Assembly: GCF_910592395.1 (NCBI RefSeq)
Contig: NC_088322.1
Span: 6,815,431 to 6,879,430 of the forward strand
Length of the DNA stretch: 64,000 bases
Reading direction: 5' to 3'
Origin: Lineus longissimus
Taxonomy: Eukaryota; Nemertea; Pilidiophora; Heteronemertea; Lineidae
The notes beneath the pieces were generated by a model. The model saw nothing but the letters and a program-made list of their open reading frames with translations. It did not search any database and was not told the origin of the DNA. Made by a program: the position numbers and the translations under genes. The first letter of the stretch is position 1. The number at the start of each line of letters is the position of its first letter. Positions 1 to 12,350 of the stretch are shown here, one piece after another.

Positions 1-54
1 GTATAGGGAGGTTTCAGCTGTGGGTACATGGTTGACATTTTGGTATAGAGTTTG

Positions 55-573
55 ATGAGCACAGGTGCAGACATTCAAACGGAAGTCCATTCTTTTAATA
101 GTATAGATTTTATTCCCTTGACAACAACAGAGGAAACAGAAACTGATGTCACCACAATTGTCATTGCTAAAGATCTTCTTGCAAATCTAAAACCCGCCGA
201 ACAACAACTCACCACAGTTGAAAATGTTACACTTGAACAAGTGAATGTTGCATTATGGCAGACATGCCAAACTTGCAAAACTACAGTTCAAGATATGCAG
301 GCAACCACTTTCAAATGTTCCGGTTGCTCCATGCGACAACGCACATCTTCAGTTGTCCAAAATATTAAAGTCCAACTAAATGTTCTGCATGAAGACACAA
401 CTCTCAAACTTACTGCAATGTACAAAATTGTCTTCCAGTTTCTTGAGGGTGAGGGGTTAAAGGTGACAGCAGATGTCACTAATGATCAAGTCGAAGAATA
501 TCTCCTCAACATTGAAACCATTGAGCGACTAACATACAATGCTGACCACCATATCACCAGTTTCTCAACATAG
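55..573 (+). CDS. RPA-like zinc-ribbon/OB-fold protein, probable 3' exon
   Basis: An open frame of about 172 codons ends in TAG at 571-573. The middle carries a four-cysteine zinc ribbon: CxxC in 'CQTCK', then CxxC in 'CSGC' about 18 residues later. It is followed by a strand-rich stretch resembling the C-terminal ssDNA-binding OB fold of replication protein A large subunit (segment beginning 'NIKVQLNVLHED'). Known RPA1 proteins are over 600 residues, so this is at most a C-terminal exon or a small RPA-like paralogue. The ATG at 55 may be internal to an exon that starts further upstream, since the window begins only 54 bases before it. Free-standing RPA-like ORFs are often found in Helitrons and other mobile elements; no Helitron helicase is seen here. 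The family call rests on the cysteine spacing and fold impression only. Confidence 0.4.
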   Translation: MSTGADIQTEVHSFNSIDFIPLTTTEETETDVTTIVIAKDLLANLKPAEQQLTTVENVTLEQVNVALWQTCQTCKTTVQDMQATTFKCSGCSMRQRTSSVVQNIKVQLNVLHEDTTLKLTAMYKIVFQFLEGEGLKVTADVTNDQVEEYLLNIETIERLTYNADHHITSFST

Positions 574-2156
574 ATGACCTGATCAATCAATCGCAACCAC
601 AGTGGTCTCTAATTCTGTCATTCGTTTATTTTCATAACTTCTGGACTGCAAATTCACCCTGGCTAAAGAGCACTCCATCAAGCTGCAGACCAATCTACGA
701 GCTGCGTCAACATCTTGCACCTATCTGCGTAAGAAATAGCGAAATCTCAGACATAGCCATATTCAAAGACAAAATAGGCCAAGAATCTATCATGTATGCT
801 GAATTTCAACTGTTCATCTGGTAGCTAGATGTTTCCATTTATTTTGATTTATATAAGTTGTCTTGGTGAGTAGTTCACCTATTTTTATCTCAACCTTTCA
901 AATATCATGCCAGTCTTGTTGTAATTTGTATCAACATCATAGACAACAAGACCAGCAAAATATTTGACAGGCCAAGATAAAAATATTACTATATTATATC
1001 TTCACCAAAGCAATATTTATTCATCAAAATAAACAGAAAATACCTTGCTACCCGACGAACAATTGAAATTTAGCATGACCAAGAGATACTTCACTTATTT
1101 CATCTTTAAATGTACCCCCTCTAATAATTCCGCAGGTCCCACCATTTTCTACAGAGATAGGCGTGCAAAATTTCAGGCAACTCGTAAACCCAGGGCTTCG
1201 TACTTGTACGTAATTTGCGTATTTTATACGTAGACAGAATTGGTTTCTACGCTCTACGTTTTTCTCCATGTTTGTACATAATTATTTTTCCTCAAAATAC
1301 GCTAAATAAATGTCAGAATACGTTTCTATAAAGTGTGTTCTACGCGTTTTTTTGGTGATTTGTACGTAACCCACCCCGTGCCCCCCACTCTTAATTCAGC
1401 CCCCTCCCTCCGACCCTTACAAGTATTGCCGACCTGCCGGAGTTTCCTGTGCCCGCGTGCTTTCTCCATGGTTACTCCATGTACTCAGCCTCATTTGGCG
1501 CGCTCCGAACTTCACCGACTGACCGCCGAACAATCCCGAGTCCGCCATTATCGCCGAGCGCGGTATTCCCACTATTCGCAGCAATGTGACAGGTACGCAG
1601 TCACCGATAATCTGGATTTCCCGATTTCTAAACGGAATCATGCCATCCATAACACCCCAGGTCAAGTGCATATTATGTGCAGAAGCGAATATCAGTCAAG
1701 ATTCTTTTTTTACAGCATGATGTTTGAAAATTCTTGGCTTGAATGGCACCATGTTGAACGCATGAGCGTATGTCAGTGATCCTGTGGCGTGTGCTATGTA
1801 GGCCTACATGCATTGACATGTACATTACATAAACATGCTTCTTGTCGCGTCATGTATGCATTGCATGTTCTTCACTTAGTAAGTTAGTTTGTAAGACGTC
1901 ATTGAATCATATGCGATACTAAGTATATCTGAACTTTTCATCAGTCGCCAGAATTTGCAGATCTTGACATTAATGATTCAATACACTTCTTTGGTGAACT
2001 TGTGCAGGATTTGATGGGTTGATTTTATTCATGTTCATGATGAGCCAATACGGCAAGTTAATACTATGGCCTATACTAACTATACTATGCATGCTATGAA
2101 TTGATAGTAATACTATAACTATCACTTCAGATGTCTTACTCTTAACGAACGAAAAC
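574..2156. other. Non-coding stretch with a CpG-rich patch
   Basis: I see no supported gene here. Bases about 1180-1380 contain many TACGT/ACGTA words and are probably old repeat. Bases 1380-1660 are clearly richer in G+C and CpG than the surroundings. On the minus strand they contain an ATGGCGGAC start-like context near 1540. This could be the promoter and first exon of a minus-strand gene, but no downstream exon is visible. Confidence 0.3.
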
Positions 2157-4877
2157 ATGGCAAGCGGTCCAGATTTGGTGAATAACAGTGATGAAGATGA
2201 CATCGTGATCAGTGCCAGTGGTCCAGAAAGAAAGAAAAAGAAGTATGAACAGACATATTTGTCGTCGTATTCAAAATTTCCAGGAATCCAACCAGCAAAG
2301 TCCAATTCAAAATATCATGCACACTGTACCTATTGTAAAGCAGACTTTTCTATTAGACATTCAGGATTATTTGACATCACACGGCACCGAACCAAGAATA
2401 AGCTGCATCTGCAAATGGTGGAGGCTGCTAGGCGGGCTAGGCCCATTACAGCATTCTTGCCGCAGCAGACGATAACAAACTTTGATCAAAAGGTCATGCG
2501 TGCTGAGGCAATGTACACTGACTTAATTGTGGAAATGAACTTGCCACTGGCACTTGCAGACAGACTGACCAAGGTTCACAAAGTTGCATTTCCAGACAGT
2601 GAAATAGCTAATAATTACAAATGCAGTCGTGATAAGACCACTGCCATGGTGAAATTGATGGGGACGGAGGAGGCAAATGATGTTGTCACAGAGATGAAAA
2701 GTGGTACATTCTGCATTTCCACCGATGGGAGCAGTGATCAGAAGTTGAAGCAATATCCTCTGGTGGTTGCGACATCTGACATAGAAGTTGGGGTGAAGCT
2801 GAGGCTCCTTGGAACCCCATGCTTGTCACTGCAGGAAAGGTCAACAGGTATATATACAGGCCTTTAGTAATCACACAATTTGGGCAATTACCTATATCTC
2901 TAAATCTTTCCATTAAGGCACAGCAGGCTATTTTTCTGCCAGTTTGCACTGGGGGGGGGGGGGGGGGGACTGTTTGTTAAATGAAGGACGTTCTAGTACA
3001 GTACAGGCATACTAAGTATCATGACGCATTATGTATTGATTTGCTGAAAGATTCTTGGTTAAAATGATGTTATTTATTTTCCAGGGTGGCCCCTATAACT
3101 TGTATAATTCCCCTTCACAACCATACATTGCCATATATTTGCAATACTCAGATGGGTTATAAATATTTCTTTCAGGGGTGAATATAGCGAGACTCGTAAT
3201 CAGGGCAGTTGAGAAACACCAAGTACCATGGGCAAATTGCCTCGCATTTGGATCGGATAATGCTCCGGTAATGGTGGGAGTACAGAATGGTGTGATTGCG
3301 TCACTTAGAAGGTTACATGCCAATATGTATCTGTCAGGTTGTCCTATTCATCTCATTCACATAGCTGCGGAAAAAGCTCATGCTGAACTACCAACAACTC
3401 CTGTCAAAGTGGATGATGCTTTGATTGAGACCTACTACTACTTTGATAAGAGCAGTAACCGATTAGGTGCGCTTGAGCGATGGCAGCAATTCTATGATGT
3501 GGAACATCAAAATATCCTTAAGCATGTAAAGACACGCTGGCTGTCCATTGGCATATGTTTAGAACGCATCATAGAAAACTGGGATGCCCTTAAAAGCCTG
3601 TTTAGGGATGCTGTTGCTGAGTTACCAGACAATGACAATAACGCTGATTGCAGGGAACGTAGGCTTTACAAGTTCTTTCGGTCGCCCACAAATAACCTAT
3701 TCTGTCTTTTCTTGCGCAGTGCTATCAAACTGTTTGACACCATCAATACTCGCTTGCAACATGAGGCGCCTCTGATTCATGAATTACGACGAGATCTCCA
3801 CAAGCTTTTGAGGGACATACTTCTGCGATACAAAGTTCCTGGTGCCCTTTTAGGCAAAACTGTTACACAAGTAAACATTGATACAGTACAGGGGCAGAGG
3901 AAAGACACTGAATTGTTTATAGGGGACGATGCCAGAAGCTTCATTGCTCGTAAAGATTAAGCTCACTTGCGAGACAGCAGAATCAACGAATTCTATGCAG
4001 GAGTCAGGAAATTCTACATAGCTGCAGCCAAGTACATAAAGCAGAAACTCCCACTGGATAACACCCTATTAAAGCATGCAGAAGTGGCTGATGTTAGTCT
4101 CCGAACTAATGCAGTTGGCATTGGGGATCTACAATACTTCCTAGACTCTTTCCCAGCTTTGATACCTCAAGGTAAGCCCAGTAATGCCAACCTGAAAAAA
4201 ATGCTCATTTGACGTAAATTTTCCTACCAAGTCAGGTGTGAAATGCATGCAGACGTTTTGGTGTTGAATTGTCAAAGTTATACATGTATTAATCAGTTGA
4301 ATGATTAATTAACTGAAAGCAGAGAGTTCTCAGAATATTGTGTAAAGCTAAAAGACTCCTTGACCACCCCCTTCATGGAGGTTGACCTAAGTTGTGCACT
4401 ATTTTTCGTCAATTGATAAGTTTGTTGTTTTCAGCAAAGTAATACCACATTTAAAAAACATCTTTCTGCACTTGTTCCACTTTATTTTCCATTGCAGGGG
4501 TACAGAGGGAGACTCTAGAGCTCGAGTTCGCTGCTTATCAATCAGAAGAAGACATTCCTGAAGGAGATCGTATGGACTTGATCTGGGTTCAGATTGGTAA
4601 AATGAAGGATGGCGGAGCTGTCCACAAGTATAGGAACCTGGCACGTGTGATGTTAGGGATTCTGACGGTGCCCCATTCAAATGCTCAGTGTGAGCGAGTA
4701 TTTTCACTGGTGAGGCAGAACAAAACTTGGAAAAGAGCCTCCCTCAGTTCGGACACAATTGAGGCCTTGCTGCTGGCTAAGTCAAGGCCAGATGAAGCCC
4801 ATACCAGAGTTTACACAACTGAACAACTGAAAAAACTTAAGTCTGCTTATTACCAGGCATTACAGAAGAAAGACTGA
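2157..4877 (+). pseudogene. hAT-superfamily transposase, three exons, one internal stop
   Basis: A transposase for cut-and-paste DNA transposition. Exon 1 is 2157-2847, exon 2 is 3176-4171 and exon 3 is 4498-4877. All junctions are GT-AG, all introns are phase 1, and the frame is kept across both joins. Exon 1 starts with a lysine-rich segment and a BED-like zinc finger (C57, C60, H77, H84), then the 'STDGSSD' segment that should carry the first catalytic Asp. Exon 2 has 'FGSDNAPVM', the usual second Asp region. Exon 3 carries the C-terminal hAT dimerisation block 'AQCERVFSLVRQNK'. A single in-frame TAA at 3958-3960 interrupts exon 2, with coding resuming at once in the same frame. The first intron contains a run of about 20 G near 2950. 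I did not find terminal inverted repeats or an 8-bp target duplication, so the element limits are unknown. Confidence 0.85.
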
Positions 4878-7800
4878 ATCAGTAGAAGAATTATCATGTG
4901 GGACTTAAGTTGATAGTCAAATGAAAACTCTGAAATGTAAAGAAATGTTCCTGTATTCCTGAATTCTCTTGTTGGACTTTGCTTGAGAAGTTTGAAGTAT
5001 AAAGAACTCAACTGTATTTATGCGCACATTTCTGATGATCCATCTTTGATCACCCCAACAAGCTTTTTCTTTACATACTAGTAACCTGTGCTGCCTGTAA
5101 ATGCCATTTTAGTAAGTTTTGCCAGGTCAGAGGTTTATGATTAATTTAGATGAATGGACAGTTCAGATGGACAGTTCAGAGCATTAATCATTGAATATTA
5201 TGTGATTCTCTTAGCCAGATATTGTTTTATAGTGTAAATGTTTACTAATTCATAGGTAAAAAACCTGAGAACACAAGTTTGTGACTCCTTTCTATTGTAT
5301 TTTCATTGGTGTAAGGTTAGGTCAATTCTTTATCATTCTGTAAAAAAAATATCTTATTCTAAATTGTGCAATAACCTTGAGAGAGATTTCAATGGATTAT
5401 ATTGGATGAAATTCTTGTTCAGGATGTCATCTGCCTCTGCCCCTGTGAAACCAAAACCTCAGGAGAGGCTGAAACATATATTCACTTGTTTCTGCTTCAC
5501 ACAGCAGCCTCCTCTTCTTGTCATGATAGTTAAATTTTCATTATTGTAATATATCATCTTTACTGTGTTGATCTGTGGACACAATCAAGAATTTATTTTG
5601 AGTTGCATGATGATCATTAGATAGTGGATTTTGATGCCAACATTTTTTCGTTTAACTTAACATTTTTTCAATTATTATTCTCTTGCCAGTAACTAGCCAG
5701 AATGCCTGCTGTCCCAATACTCTCTGTATCAAGTTTCCCTATCTAGTCCATGTAGTCCTAGTCGGGCACAATCAAACCTTATTTTTGCCTAATTATCAAT
5801 GTATATATGTTATTGTCCTAGTTCGTAACCTAAATCAATATGGTTCAGCCAGTTAGTCATGAAGTGATGCATTTTGATAGCTTTGTTTACAGTTAGTGCT
5901 GTTAATTTTTGCGAGTTTTATAATTCAAGTTATTTACTATTGTCAAAGGCACATTTCCTCATCAAGAATGTGTATATTTCATTTTCATATCATTTGTTTC
6001 ACTATGTGATTACATGTACCAGTTTGAATCTCAAAACTATGATCTGCTTTAATATTGTAGTGATGTACAAGGATTAAATTTTGATAATAAACTGTTGAAA
6101 TTAGTACATTACGTTGTTGTTTATTTCTACACATTTTGTTAGTAATCTTACACATAAAATTCCTTATGTCTACACAATTTTTAGGGAAAATATACACATT
6201 TTTTGGAAATCTTACACACAAATTTTTTTTAGGGTAAGCAGCCCTGTAAACCGGTTTATGAAGAGTAAAGAGCTCCCCCACAACTCAATAGAGTACTCGT
6301 TAGCCAGGGTGACATTGCAACTTGTTTCATTTGTATTACATGTATGCTCATCAATCATGACTGAAATGGCTTCTCATGATGTCATTCATTTCTTGCCATT
6401 TGTACCATGTTCAGGTTCCAAGTAGCATTTCATAATATCTCTTTACAATGTGGGCACAACTGCTCTCATAAAATTCACATTGAGGACATCAACATGCGTC
6501 TCTATAATTATAACTGGGCTCATCATTTTACTTTCATTATGCCCATAACGTTCAGATTACTTCAATTATGTACCTACTACTGCCATTTTTGTATTATTCA
6601 TTTTATGCAACAGTCTTTTTAATCTATATTTCAAATTTACAATACATCTGTAAATATTATAATCAAGTTCTTTTCAATAAGAGCACTTCACCTTCTGTAC
6701 TGTAAGGCATGATTATTCATTTTTTGCTTCACTTTGGCCGATGAGAGTTGATTTCATGATTCTAATAAGCCAAGTCACAATCTCAGAAATACTTCAAAGC
6801 CATAATTTAACTCAAAAAACATGAAATCAATTCCCATCGACCTAAATGAATGTGTTCATCAGTCAAATCGCATAATCTTTCAATTTCAGCTAGGTAGATT
6901 TTTCAATTTCATCTCTTCAACAAAATGTAAAAATCAAGATCTAATAATACTCATTTTTTTCTTTGTGAGTTTCCCAACGACTAATCATTACTTTGTAACC
7001 ACTTGCACAGGGAACATCTACGTTTTGTAATTCTTCATACTGTAATTCATAATTTCTTGTGATCGTCACATATCAGTAATTTTCAATCAACACTTTCATT
7101 TTCATTTATGTTACCATGTTGTAATTTATGGTCTTCAACCAATTGCCACATACATATCTGTGATTCTCAATCAAAACTGTTACTTTTATAGCTATTTTTA
7201 TTATAAATACTCATTCTGAACAATAGTCTCTTTCTTTTTTGTTCCCAACTCTCGTCACTTCAAATCTTCATTCAGGTTGGTTGTAACATCAGAGGAGTAC
7301 CAACCCTAGTGAATACGGGCACTCTCATCTTCCTCCCTCACGAAACTCGAGCAGACACTTCAATCCATGGCTCATTGTTGTGCAAATGTGATGTTGCATG
7401 GCTAAGCTAGGTAGCATGACAGTCAATATCCAGCCCTTCTGACCAAATGAAGTCAGAAAAACCACTACATCTATGTACCTTAAACAATGTACCTACGAAA
7501 TATGAACATTCACCTTCCCAGATCAAACAACAAAATTGTTAATTTCTCGCAAAATCTTAACCAATAACATCAGGACCAGCAAAATCAAATACCAAAAACA
7601 CCAATGTCACCGACTGCAACTCAGCTGAGCGCCAGGCCCTTGGGCCTCTTGTTAACAAACTGTTTTCACAGTGGCGATTCAAATTTCACTGTACGAAGGG
7701 TATGTCATTCCCTAAAGCAGATGATCTTCTTGAAAGGTTACAAATGTAAATATATTAATGAATTGTAGGTCAGCCTTGATTATTTTCCAATGAATGCATA

Positions 7801-7930
7801 ATGCATATAAAATATGTCATGTACTTGCAGTAATAAGGCTGTAATCGTATTGTATTTAAGTATAGTGTACCTTTAACCTATCCCTGATAAGGAACAGGTA
7901 GACTATATGAAGGACCAAGACGGGTGCAGG
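4878..7930. other. AT-rich non-coding stretch, no gene seen
   Basis: Three kilobases of AT-rich sequence with only short, composition-driven frames. A block near 7640-7660 reads GCGCCAGGCCCTTGGGCCTC, a self-complementary GGCCCTTGGGCC core inside what looks like the end of a dispersed repeat. Nothing here supports a coding gene, and part of it may belong to the hAT element upstream. Confidence 0.4.
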
Positions 7931-7959
7931 TACGGTGCTGCATTGCCCAGGGCATTACC

Positions 7960-8250
7960 CGACGCACTGCAGTAGACCTTCCCAGCTCCTGATTGGAGGC
8001 GTATTTGGCGCAATGCGCGTATTTGATGTAGTGGCGCAATGCGCATGTTTTGCCGCAGTGGCGCAATGCGCATGTGTTGCCGCAGTGGCGCAATGCAGTC
8101 GATTCCCTGCACCCTGATTGGTTGGTTCCTATATATAGACTGTGACACCCTTGACGGAGAGAAGGATGTTGGATGTACGAGAGAGTGTTCGAGTGTAACC
8201 CGGACAAAGAGTAAACAATGTAAGGTATCCAAATAAAACCAAGTATGTAG
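7960..8250 (+). repeat. Possible retrotransposon LTR remnant
   Basis: After two GATTGG (inverted CCAAT) motifs there is a TATATATAG box at 8131-8139, then about 100 bases later AATAAAA at 8233. Next comes a TGGTGGAGATTGCAACGG stretch that looks like the start of an internal retroelement region. This order (CCAAT, TATA, polyadenylation signal, boundary) is that of an LTR. No second LTR, target duplication or coding region follows, so it would be a solo or truncated LTR. This is weak inference. Confidence 0.25.
8000..8098. repeat. 27-bp tandem repeat, GC-rich palindromic unit
   Basis: The unit begins TGGCGCAATGCGCAT and ends TTGCCGCAG. Two clean 27-bp copies lie at about 8034-8087, with a diverged copy before and a partial copy after. 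Each unit contains TGCGCA/GCGCAATGCGC palindromes. The array lies just upstream of a TATA-like stretch. Confidence 0.75.
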
Positions 8251-8572
8251 CACTGGTGGAGATTGCAACGGTTAGAGGAAGAACGGAGGCACGAGAAGGA
8301 CCATGAATGTTTGGTTTTGGAGTAAGGACTCGGAAAACGATACAACGCGATTTTGACATGTAGTCCCATTAAAAGGAAATCTACCTCAGGTAAAACTAAT
8401 TAAAAATTGGAGGAACGAGATCACAGTGGAGCAAGGACCGAATCAGAACATGACTATCAACAAGATACACGAGAAATACATGAAAGAAGTCATCAGTCCT
8501 ATCACTAGTAACAGAATACAATAATATTATAGTTTCCCAATTGGTTATCCTAAATTCCGCATTAAAAGATGA

Positions 8573-8581
8573 TAAAAGATA
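8573..8581. repeat. Left 9-bp target site duplication of the MULE
   Basis: TAAAAGATA immediately outside the left end; the identical 9 bases follow the right end at 20781-20789. Confidence 0.85.
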
Positions 8582-9840
8582 GGCTAATGGTACTTTGCGG
8601 AACGGAACGGAACGGAACAGACCTCGCCCCTAGGTCGTTTCCTAGAAGCCCTGAAACTTACCCAAAATATCAAAATCGGACCTTGTCTGAGATGCTATCA
8701 TACCTTAGTACAGTTAGCTTTCCATATTAAAGCTTTTTGGTGGATTTCGTGCGATAATTTATACATGTTCCGTTCCGTTCCGCAAAGTACCAATATCCTC
8801 CGTTCCGCAAAGTACAAATATCCTGCTGGATATTGGTACCAATATCCTGGATATTGGTACTTTGCGGAACGGAACGGAACACGATTATTACTCCTCAGAA
8901 GCGCACCTCTTCTCGTTTAAGTGATGACACAACACTGTGACAATGCGTTCGACTACCTTTCATTCTCCGTCACTCCATCCTCAGCCTATTGTGCTGCCAT
9001 AGTAGGACCAGATCGTCCATAATGTATGTTTCGTTCTGTTCCGCAAAGTACCATTATCCTGCTGGATATTGGTACTTTGCGGAACGGAACGGAACACGAG
9101 ATGTTGGCCTCATATCAAGGTTGATTGTATTCAACTTAATAATTATTTGAAGATCTCCTCAGAAGCACACTGATACTCATTAATTTTAGTTACGATGTAA
9201 TAAACAAAACATGCTGCATTCAATTACGACCTTTACATTCTCCGTCACTTCATACTCACATCGTCGGAACATGGTTCTCATTCTCTAGTTACAAGGCAAG
9301 AGATGATGACATACTGCGTGGAACTACCTGTCATTCTCCGTCACCACATCATGTATTCAACATATTACTATCATCAAGCTCGATATTGGAACACTGCGGA
9401 ACGGAAGCCCACCTCTACTCATTTTAGATACGAAGTAAATAAAACATGCTTACCTTTCATTTTCTGTCACTCCCGCCTGACCGTAATGTCGTAGCAGGGC
9501 TACATCTTCGCATATATTTTAAGGCATTGTATGTGTTTAATGCATGGTCACACGAGATTTTTAGAGGAAATCAATCAAACTCTCCGGGTCTCATTTCAAG
9601 TTCTGCAGAAGCCCATGCACCTCTTCTCATTTTAGCGACGGCACAAGACAATGCCTTCAATTACCTTTCATTCTCCGTCACTCTATCATTAGCCTATTGT
9701 GCTGTATGGCCAAATCGTCGTATGTATTAACACGTTTAAGGCATTCTGTGGGCTCTCCCCGTTCCGTTCCGTTCCGCAAAGTTCCGCAAAGTACCATTAT
9801 CCTGCTGGATATTGGTACTTTGCGGAACGGAACGGAACTT
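8582..9840. repeat. Left terminal module array of the MULE
   Basis: The core motif GGTACTTTGCGGAACGGAAC and its reverse complement alternate along 1.25 kb. They make head-to-head palindromes at 8766-8880 (a double one), 9036-9097 and 9761-9838. Between them lie diverged copies of a unit containing TTTCATTCTCCGTCACTC and CAGCCTATTGTGCTG. Copies are at about 8893-9030, 9157-9262, 9298-9345, 9408-9490 and 9603-9730. Each palindrome centre is the short sequence TATCCTGCTGGATA or its complement, so two element-like ends face each other across about 14 bases. Confidence 0.8.
9036..9097. repeat. Palindromic core, GTTCCGCAAAGTACC hairpin
   Basis: The left arm GTTCCGCAAAGTACCA and the right arm TGGTACTTTGCGGAAC flank TTATCCTGCTGGATAT. 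It could form a hairpin with an arm of about 25 bp. The same structure recurs at 9761-9838, 20012-20077 and 20161-20230. Confidence 0.85.
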
Positions 9841-10442
9841 TAACCCTTTCAGTGCGTATACACGGTAGTACCGGGTATACGTTCAGGAATCAACCCAAGT
9901 GTCTTAAAGGTAAGCAACACTCTTAAAGGTGCATCAGGTAATTAAAAACGAGATGTACACATTCTTTTTTACCCTGACAAGTACTGTATAAGACCCTGTC
10001 AATTGAGACAAACATAGGGTTATCCATGACAAATATATGTATCATCATCCCTTTGTAACTGATGACCGGCAAGGCGGATGATAAGTTCTATAGAGTCGTA
10101 ATATTGGTGACCAGCTTCGATCCTTTGCGCAGTTCCCATTTGGGCCTGAGTGAGCTCATTTTGAGGGGGGGGGGGGGGCTATTCTACCACGAATCTAGTT
10201 ACTTTTAAGTTCATTTGGCCACCAGTAAACTCTCGAATAAGAGAGCACGTCCAGGCCGGTTGCACAAAAGAAAAAAATAGTTAAAAATCACTGTTAGTTT
10301 ATCTTGGCGTTAACTTAACTCCAAAAAGTTAATTTGGGTTGCAAGAAAGAAAATTATTTAAAAGTAGCGTTAAGTTAACGCTAACTTTAACTGACCTCCT
10401 AACCCCAAGATAAATCCCTATTTTGGAGTTAGTTGAAACAAA

Positions 10443-12054
10443 ATGGTGGACAACCAGGCCCTGTTTGTGGCTTTCCAGCCATTATTTCAAGCTCCACGGC
10501 ATTTTAGAGAAAGAATCAACCACTTGGAGTTCTTCAATGACAAAAAACTTTTTAAAAGATACCGTTTTTGCAGAGAAACCATTGTTTTGATAGTTGATAT
10601 GCTCAGGGAGGACATTGAAAGTGCGACCAACAGAAGCCATGCAATTTCGCCTGAGGTGCAAGTCTTGATTGCTCTCCGTTATTTTGCATCTGGAGCTTTC
10701 TTTGAAGTTATTGGGGACACTTTCGGTGTAGACAAAGCGAGTGTAAGTCGTGTGGTGCACAGGGTGGCTGGCCTGTTAGATGCTGCACGGGACGATTTTA
10801 TTGTGTGGCCCCAGTCGGTGGAGGAGAGGCGTCGAATTCAAGCTGGATTCTATGCGATCGCACATTTTCCCAAAGTATTGGGATGCATCGACGGCACGCA
10901 CATCAGAATAATATGCCCCAGTGAGCCACGTCCTGATGCTGATCACATCCCAGAACCAGCCAATGCTGCTGAGAATGACCAGGAGATGCGAGATGACCAG
11001 ATAGGCCTACATGCTCCTGATCCTGCACATGCACCTGCACTGCCCATGCCTGCAGATCGCGAAGGCGAAGCCATGGAAGAAGCAGAACAACCCGCGCAAG
11101 TTCCTCCAGCTCCAGCCTACGAAGCATCTTTTGTAAACAGGAAGGGATATCACTCCATCAACGTGCAAGCAGTGGTTGACGATAAGGGTAATTACTTTTA
11201 TAATTATACCTGAAAACATGCTAAATACTAGGGCCAATATCCATGATATCACAACAAGCGCCACATCCTCGACATCATGACATGCACCATGACTGACATG
11301 CCTTTTTTGGTAAACGAACGTTGACCAATTCCATGATTGCCTGACCAACAAAACATATGGAATGCCATTTATGCAAAAATTATCTCTTGTACACTGTTGC
11401 TCATAAAGATAGAATACGCATAGTTTTTGTATTTTTTCATCGTTAATTGCATAGAAACTTGTTGATGCTGAAATATGTTGAATATAATAAAATACGGAGT
11501 GGTCGTGTAATAATGATCAATAGCCCTCCTAACTAAAATGATACATTTCCTTTTCAGGAAAATTCACCAATGTAGTTGCACGTTGGCCAGGGGCAACCCA
11601 TGATGCCTTTATTTGGAGGAACAGTGACCTTAAAGAGCACCTGGAACTGACAAACCCCAGAGGTGAAGATGGACTGTTGCTAGGAGATAGTGGATACCCT
11701 TGTATGCCGTATCTCATCGTCCCGTACGGAGCACCCACAACAGAAGCCCAGCAGAGATTGAACACTTCGTTATGTGCCACAAGAGTGAGGATAGAACATG
11801 CCTTTGGAGTGTTAAAGAGGAGGTTCCATGTTCTCCATGGGGAGATTCGTATGCAGCCAGACCGTGTAGTTAAGATCATCTCTGCCTGTTTTGTCCTGCA
11901 TAATATTGCAAAGATGAGAGGAGAACGTGACCCCCGGCCAGAAGACGACGACAGTGATGACGAAGAAGATGATGAAGATGATGTTGAGGAGTATGCTGGC
12001 CCAAACTCTGGCAGTGTTTACAGGGACTACCTCGCCAATCGCTACTTTGCTTAA
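10443..12054 (+). CDS. HARBI1-like Harbinger transposase, two exons
   Basis: The DDE nuclease that cuts and pastes the surrounding Harbinger element, acting in the nucleus with its Myb/SANT partner. Exons are 10443-11187 and 11558-12054 (GT-AG, phase 1), giving 413 residues with no interruption. An N-terminal helix-turn-helix-like region ('VDKASVSRVVHRV', residues 97-109) precedes the catalytic core. The putative triad is D150 in 'GCIDGTHI', D292 in 'LGDSGYP' and E328 in 'RIEHAFGVLK'. Between D150 and the conserved 'VNRKGYHSINVQ' there is an insertion of roughly 65 residues rich in Ala, Pro, Glu and Asp (about residues 160-226). This is much longer than the short linker I expect in this family. 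The C-terminus is acidic (residues about 365-390). The start is the first ATG of the frame, 190 bases inside the element end. Confidence 0.9.
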
Positions 12055-12350
12055 TTGACTGTGATCCACTGCAACCTGAGTGAGGGGATATATCAAAACA
12101 GTGGAAGCTACAGCCAGTGAAGTTTCCAATTTCAAACTTAAAAACTATAACTTATGTATTGCATAATCAACACTCGCGTAAGAAATATACCATAACATTT
12201 TCATCATGTCACTGACACTGTAGCTTCTAATTTTGATACATTCCCTTTGTGTTTTAAATAACTTGATATTTACTATATATTTACTATTTAATATATTTAA
12301 TATCTAAAAAATTCAAATCCTATAAACATAGATACTATTTACACATAAAT

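Noticed and set aside
1333-1779. 148-codon plus-strand ORF
   Set aside because: Pro/Arg/His-rich sequence without any domain pattern, lying in a CpG-rich patch; likely chance.
7878-8369. Cys/His repeat ORFs on the minus strand
   Set aside because: The repeated residues are the translation of the 27-bp tandem repeat and carry no independent evidence.
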